Shown here: in pieces, positions 59,537 through 64,000 of the stretch | How positions within the stretch are numbered: position 1 is the stretch's first letter | Layout: each line of letters opens with the position of its first letter | Assembly (NCBI GenBank): GCA_036378315.1 | Contig: DASUWU010000046.1 | Span: 3,171 to 67,170 of the forward strand | Direction: 5' to 3' | Length of the DNA stretch: 64,000 nt | Source of the DNA: CALAED01 sp036378315 | Lineage (GTDB): Bacteria > Actinomycetota > Actinomycetes > Streptosporangiales > Streptosporangiaceae | The notes under the pieces: generated by a model | Told to the model about the DNA's origin: nothing | Databases searched by the model: none | What the model saw: the letters and a program-made list of their open reading frames with translations, nothing else | Program-made: the position numbers and the translations under genes

Positions 59537-62500
59537 ATGGCTGAGGCGGCGGGGCAGGACGACCAAATCAGGCGGCTCGCCGAGCGCTCCCCGAACTTCG
59601 GGTTCCTGCTCCAGCACGAACCGCTGCTCGTCTTCGACGGCGCCACGGCCGAGGCGTGCGTGTACACCGACCCCAACATGGCCCTGGTGCGGGCGCGCCA
59701 GTTCGGCGAGGTGTTGGCCAGGAAGGTGGTCAGCGTCACCGGGACGCGGGTGCAGGGGCGCAACCAGGCCGACCGGCTGCGGGCGCTCAGCCAGTCGGGC
59801 GCCATCGTGCCCGAGATCCGGGCGGCGTTCGACCAGATCCGTACGGTCGGAAACCACGCGGTGCACGGCCACTACGCGGGGGTGCGGGCCGCGCTGACCG
59901 CCGTACGAACTTGCTTCGAGCTCGGCGTCTGGTTCCATCGCGCGGTCACCAGGAGCCGCGAGCCGATGGCGTTCGTGCCGCCGCCCGACCCGACCGCGCA
60001 GCCGGTGGACGCCGCCGACCGGGCCGAGCTGGACGCCGTCCTGGCGGAGCTCGGCGTCCAGCGCGACCGGCTCGCCGAGATCCGGTTGCGGCTCGACGAC
60101 CAGACGTCGCTGCTGGAGGCGGAGCGCCGGGCGCGCGCGGACGCGGAGCGGTTGGTGCGGCAGGCGATGGCCGACCGGGACGGGCTGCACGCGCTCGTCG
60201 ACCAGTTAAGCAGGCGCGTGGGCGAGCTCGAGGCGTCGTTCGAGCGGGCCACCAGGCCGCGACGGGTGTCGGCACTCGATCGTGAGGCGTTCATCGAGGA
60301 CGCCCGGCGCGCCGCCAGCGAGCCGCGGACGGAACGCGAGGTCCGTGAAGAGGTCGACCGCATGCTGGTCGATGCCGGCTGGCTGGTGCAGGACGCCGGC
60401 GAGGAGAACCTCTTCGCCGGAACGGGGGTCGCGGTGCGGGAGGCGACGACCGCGACCGGCCCCGCCGACTACCTGCTGTACGTCGAGCAGAAGCTGGTCG
60501 GCGTGATCGAGGCCAAGCGGGAGGGGGTCGTGCTGTCCGCGGCCGAGCGGCAGACGGCCCGCTACGCCGAAGGGCTCACCCCGGGCCAGCGGCTGCGGGC
60601 GTGGCGGCTGCCGCTGCCGTTCCGGTACGAGACGACGGCGGTGGAGACGCATTTCACCAACGACCTCGACCCGAGCCCGCGAGCGCGTGCCGTGTTCTCG
60701 TTCCATCGTCCGGAGACGCTGGCGCGCTGGATGCGCGAGGCCGGGGCCGACCCCGAGGCGCCGACGCTGCGGGCCCGGCTGCGCCGCGGCCTGCCGGAGC
60801 TGGCCGACGACCGGCTCCGCCCGGCGCAGGACAGGTCGGTGCGCGGCCTGGAGGAGTCGCTGCGGCACGACCGGCCGCGCGCGCTGATCCAGATGGCCAC
60901 CGGCGCGGGCAAGACGTTCGCCGCCGTCACGGCCTCCTACCGGCTGCTCAAGCACGGGGGCTTCGAGCGCGTCCTGTTCCTGGTGGACCGCAACAACCTC
61001 GGCAAGCAGGCGTACACCGAGTTCACCAACTACGTGACCCCGGACGACGGCCGGAAGTTCAGCGAGCTGTACAACGTGCAGCGGCTGGCCGGCGCCGGCA
61101 TGCTCGGCTCGTCGAAGGTCGTGATCTCCACCGTGCAGCGGCTGCATGCGATGCTGCGCGGCCAGGAGCCGCCCGACCCCGACGTCGAGGACGAGGCGTA
61201 CGACTCCTGGGACGTGGACGAGCCGGTGGAGGTGCGCTACAACGCCGCCGTCCCGCCCGAGACGTTCGACCTGATCATCGTGGACGAATGCCACCGATCG
61301 ATCTACGGCAGCTGGCGCTCGGTGCTGGAGTACTTCGACGCCTACCTCGTGGGGCTGACCGCCACGCCGGTCGCGCAGACGTTCGGGTTCTTCCACCAGA
61401 ACCTGGTGAGCGAGTACACCTACACCGAGGCGGTCGCCGACGGCGTCAACGTCGACTTCAACGTCTACCGGATCCGTACCGAGCTGGGCGAGCAGGGCGG
61501 CACCATCCCGGCCGGCATCGTGGTGCCCAAGCGCGACCGGCGCACCCGGCGGCAGCGCTACGAGGAGCTGGACGAGGACTTCACCTACGGCGGCAGCCAG
61601 ATCGGCCGCAAGGTGATCAGCAAGGGGCAGCTCAAGCTCGTCCTCGAGACCTTCCGCGACAAGCTGTTCACCGAGATCTTCGCTCCGCAGCCCGGGCAGC
61701 CGCCGCGCCGGTACGTGCCCAAGACGCTGATCTACGCGGTCGACGACAACCACGCCCAGGAGGTCGTCGACATGGTCCGCGAGGTGTTCGGCGAGGGCAA
61801 CGAGTTCTGCCAGAAGATCACCTACTCCGCGCGCAACCCCGACCGGCTGCTCGCCGCCTTCCGCAACAGCCCGGAGCTGCGCATCGCGGTCACCGTCGAC
61901 ATGATCGCGACCGGTACGGACGTGCGGCCGCTGGAGTGCGTGTTCTTCCTGCGGGACGTCAAGAGCTGGGCCTACTTCGAGCAGATGAAGGGTCGCGGCG
62001 CCCGTACGGTCAGCCCGGACGAGATCCGCGCGGTCACCCCGGACGTGGTGAGCAAGGACCGTTTCGTCATCGTGGACGCGGTCGGCGTCACCGACTCGCC
62101 CCGAGTCGACGCCTCGCCGCTCGAGCGCCACACCGAAAAGCAGATCAGCCTGGAGAAGCTGCTCGCCAAGGCCGGCAACCTCACGATCTCCGCCGACGAG
62201 ACCTCGACCCTGGCCTCCCGGCTCTCTCGGCTCGACAAGCAGATCACTCCGGAGGAGCGGGCCGAGCTTGAGCAGCTCGCCGGCCGGCCGATCCCCGAGA
62301 TCGTCAAGAGCCTCGCCCGGGTCGCCGACCCCGACCAGACGGAGGCCGCCCGGCTGGCCGGGCCGGCCGGTGAACGCGCTCTCGTCGACGATGCCGTACG
62401 GCCGCTTGCCGACAACCCGGAGCTGCGCCGCCGCCTGCTGGCGATCCGCCGCGCCCACGACATCGTCTACGACGAGGTCAACCCGGACACGCTCATCGAG

Positions 62501-63076
62501 ACACGCCGTTTGCTGCGCGGGCAGACCGCCGAACGCGTCGTCGAGTCGTGGCAGGGCTACATCGACGAGCATCGCGACGAGCTCACCGCCCTGGAGCTGG
62601 CATACCGCCACGGGGGCGGCGGCCGCGCCGTGTACGCCAAGCTCAAAGAGCTGGCCACCCGGCTGGCCCGGCCGCCGTACCAGTGGACGCCCGACATCCT
62701 CTGGCACGCGTACGTCCAGCTCGGCAAGACCGCGGAGCACCCGGGCGCCCACTACGGCCCCGTCGACCTCATCGGCCTGCTCCGCTACGAGCTCGGCGTC
62801 GACGAGGAGCCGCGACCGCACAAAACGGTGATCGAGGAACGTTTCGCCGCCTGGCTCGCCCGCCAGCGGCAGGCCGGGGTAACCTTCACCGCCGATGAGC
62901 TGTGGTGGCTGGAGCGGATCCGCGACGTCATCAGCACGAGCGCGGCCTTCACCCCCGATGATCTCGAGGGCGTACCGTTCACCGAGCGCGGCGGCACCGA
63001 CGGCTTCCTCGCCACCTTCGGCGACGACCGCGCCGAAGCCATCCTCACCGACCTCAACAAGGACCTGACCGCATGA
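59537..63076 (+). CDS. hsdR: Type I restriction endonuclease subunit HsdR with N-terminal DUF4145 domain
   Basis: Motor and nuclease subunit of a type I restriction system, 1179 aa. Residues about 1-140 form a DUF4145-like helical domain, and a coiled coil (about 165-250) follows. The nuclease motif is D311 in P-A-D-Y-L-L and E325-A-K327. The helicase has Walker A ATGAGKT (454-460), DECH at 583-586, LTATP, and motif VI QMKGRGAR. A C-terminal helical region of about 200 residues carries the EcoEI-type DUF3387-like domain. The order is hsdR-hsdS, with hsdS overlapping the stop by ATGA; no hsdM is in the window and it must be beyond the edge or elsewhere. Confidence 0.93.
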   Translation: MAEAAGQDDQIRRLAERSPNFGFLLQHEPLLVFDGATAEACVYTDPNMALVRARQFGEVLARKVVSVTGTRVQGRNQADRLRALSQSGAIVPEIRAAFDQIRTVGNHAVHGHYAGVRAALTAVRTCFELGVWFHRAVTRSREPMAFVPPPDPTAQPVDAADRAELDAVLAELGVQRDRLAEIRLRLDDQTSLLEAERRARADAERLVRQAMADRDGLHALVDQLSRRVGELEASFERATRPRRVSALDREAFIEDARRAASEPRTEREVREEVDRMLVDAGWLVQDAGEENLFAGTGVAVREATTATGPADYLLYVEQKLVGVIEAKREGVVLSAAERQTARYAEGLTPGQRLRAWRLPLPFRYETTAVETHFTNDLDPSPRARAVFSFHRPETLARWMREAGADPEAPTLRARLRRGLPELADDRLRPAQDRSVRGLEESLRHDRPRALIQMATGAGKTFAAVTASYRLLKHGGFERVLFLVDRNNLGKQAYTEFTNYVTPDDGRKFSELYNVQRLAGAGMLGSSKVVISTVQRLHAMLRGQEPPDPDVEDEAYDSWDVDEPVEVRYNAAVPPETFDLIIVDECHRSIYGSWRSVLEYFDAYLVGLTATPVAQTFGFFHQNLVSEYTYTEAVADGVNVDFNVYRIRTELGEQGGTIPAGIVVPKRDRRTRRQRYEELDEDFTYGGSQIGRKVISKGQLKLVLETFRDKLFTEIFAPQPGQPPRRYVPKTLIYAVDDNHAQEVVDMVREVFGEGNEFCQKITYSARNPDRLLAAFRNSPELRIAVTVDMIATGTDVRPLECVFFLRDVKSWAYFEQMKGRGARTVSPDEIRAVTPDVVSKDRFVIVDAVGVTDSPRVDASPLERHTEKQISLEKLLAKAGNLTISADETSTLASRLSRLDKQITPEERAELEQLAGRPIPEIVKSLARVADPDQTEAARLAGPAGERALVDDAVRPLADNPELRRRLLAIRRAHDIVYDEVNPDTLIETRRLLRGQTAERVVESWQGYIDEHRDELTALELAYRHGGGGRAVYAKLKELATRLARPPYQWTPDILWHAYVQLGKTAEHPGAHYGPVDLIGLLRYELGVDEEPRPHKTVIEERFAAWLARQRQAGVTFTADELWWLERIRDVISTSAAFTPDDLEGVPFTERGGTDGFLATFGDDRAEAILTDLNKDLTA

Positions 63077-64000
63077 CCGACCTCCCCCCCGGCTGGATCC
63101 GGGTCCGTCTGAATGAGATCGCGGAAGTCCGTCTTGGGCGCCAACGCTCGCCCAAGAACCACAGCGGCTCACAGATGAGGCCCTATCTACGTGCAGCGAA
63201 TGTTGGCTGGGAAGGTCTCAAACTCGACGATGTGAAGCTGATGAACTTCACCGAAGAAGAGGCTCAGGTCTACCGCCTTCGTCCCGGTGACATCATCATG
63301 AGCGAAGCCTCCGGTAGTCCCGGTGAGGTTGGTAAGCCAGCGCTTTGGAACGGCGAGATAGCAGACTGCTGCTTCCAGAACACACTTATCCGCGTTCGGA
63401 GTCATGGTCCAGACCCCAAATTCCTGCTCCTGCTCTTGAGATACGAGGCACTTCGCGGTGCATTCGTCGAACATTCTCGGGGTGTGGGAATCCACCATCT
63501 GGGAGCAGCCCGCCTTTCGAGCTGGCCGATAAACCTGCCGCCGCTCGCCGAGCAGCGCCGCATCGTCGCCACCCTCGAAGACCACCTCTCCCGCCTTCGC
63601 GTAGCAAATCAGTATCTGAATAGGGTCTCAGTTCTGAATGCAACGCTTCGGGAGTCATTGCGTTGCACTGGCGTCACCGGGAGTCTTGGCATGTTGGAGC
63701 CGGGTTCGAGGCTCCCTGTCGGATGGAAATGGGGGCGCATCGGAGACGTGCTAGATAAAATCGAGGCTGGCAAGTCGTTTCGGTGCCTTCCATACCCTGC
63801 GGCTCCGGGTGAATGGGGCATCATCAAGGTAAGTGCCATGACGTGGGGGGAGTTTCGGCCAGAGGAAAACAAGACAGTTCCGGCCGACGTTCCCGTAAAT
63901 TCGCATTATGAAATACAGCCTGGTGATATCCTTGTGAGCCGGGCAAATACGGAAGAATATGTCGGTGCCCCTGTGCTAGTGAGAAAGTGCCGCGGTAGAT
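63073..64000 (+). CDS. hsdS: Type I restriction specificity subunit HsdS, 3'-truncated by window edge
   Basis: The frame from the ATG at 63073 stays open to the end of the window, giving 309 codons. It starts MTDLPPGWIRVRLNEIAEVR, a typical opening of the first target-recognition domain. A conserved region P-P-L-A-E-Q-R-R-I-V with a coiled-coil helix (ATLEDHLSRLRVANQYL) near residue 160-185 ends the first half, and a second domain opens with LPVGWKWGRIGDVLDKIEAG near residue 215. It determines the DNA sequence recognised by the HsdRMS complex. It overlaps hsdR by ATGA. The base composition is clearly less GC-rich than hsdR, as expected for exchanged specificity genes. Confidence 0.92.
   Translation, partial: MTDLPPGWIRVRLNEIAEVRLGRQRSPKNHSGSQMRPYLRAANVGWEGLKLDDVKLMNFTEEEAQVYRLRPGDIIMSEASGSPGEVGKPALWNGEIADCCFQNTLIRVRSHGPDPKFLLLLLRYEALRGAFVEHSRGVGIHHLGAARLSSWPINLPPLAEQRRIVATLEDHLSRLRVANQYLNRVSVLNATLRESLRCTGVTGSLGMLEPGSRLPVGWKWGRIGDVLDKIEAGKSFRCLPYPAAPGEWGIIKVSAMTWGEFRPEENKTVPADVPVNSHYEIQPGDILVSRANTEEYVGAPVLVRKCRGR

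Noticed and set aside
60206..63172. A 988-codon minus-strand open frame opposite hsdR
   Set aside because: Typical high-GC antisense shadow; the plus strand carries all helicase and nuclease motifs.

Overview
The window is a high-GC actinobacterial chromosome segment. Its small-gene families (XRE regulator with DUF5753 next to DUF397, SAM methyltransferases of the DUF574 type, an LprG/P55 pair, many TetR/PadR-controlled ABC exporters) suggest a Streptosporangiales-like actinomycete such as Nonomuraea or relatives. This placement is an inference from gene content, not from a marker tree. No insertion sequence, prophage or CRISPR array was seen.

Layout. 1-2925: 3' part of dnaG, then a primary-type sigma-70 gene closed by a strong hairpin terminator. 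2992-5553: iron-box-controlled efeO-efeB without efeU. 5653-9633: a glucosylglycerate-hydrolase-like GH63 enzyme, small proteins, tRNA-Asn, and a divergent SDR/TetR pair around an 11-bp-arm palindrome. 9967-17546: a small secreted protein and two self-regulated ABC exporter operons (TetR-ATPase-permease and PadR-ATPase-FtsX permease), each preceded by an inverted-repeat operator candidate.

17561-26719 is the most distinctive region, a PQQ-dependent alcohol oxidation locus. It holds a GAF/LytTR regulator, a glutathione-independent formaldehyde dehydrogenase-like enzyme, a cupredoxin-like PQQ-associated protein that has lost most copper ligands, a PQQ alcohol dehydrogenase with the D-Y-D signature of lanthanide-dependent enzymes and no visible export signal, pqqA (32 codons), pqqB, pqqC, pqqD, pqqE, and a MntP-like metal exporter. 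The simplest reading is alcohol (possibly methanol) oxidation to aldehyde by the PQQ enzyme, aldehyde oxidation by the zinc enzyme, and local synthesis of the cofactor.

26793-30795: a BldB/WhiJ-like cluster of small regulators (HATPase, XRE-DUF5753, DUF397), a Clp-N/HTH protein beside a perfect palindrome, and a DUF574 methyltransferase. 30868-34181: a three-gene sugar-type operon with GTGA overlaps and a perfect LacI-type palindrome. 34303-36599: P55-LprG lipid export pair. 36807-39996: tRNA-Met, a ModA-like lipoprotein and a ModB-ModC fusion protein. 40037-49043: acid phosphatase, flavin amine oxidase, VOC protein, ECF sigma/anti-sigma pair with a secreted lipoprotein, Mrp-type P-loop protein and an acyl-CoA-dehydrogenase-like flavoenzyme. 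49090-52995: luciferase-like monooxygenase and hydrolase divergent from an AraC regulator and cyanase. 53021-59192: secreted type-B carboxylesterase with a repeat-built N-terminus, a zinc-ribbon-like small protein, a DUF574 methyltransferase relic, WYL regulator and DrrAB-like ABC exporter, and a Phd/RelE toxin-antitoxin pair. 59537-64000: type I restriction hsdR followed by an hsdS gene that runs off the window. Names are from motif recognition by eye; no database search was run.
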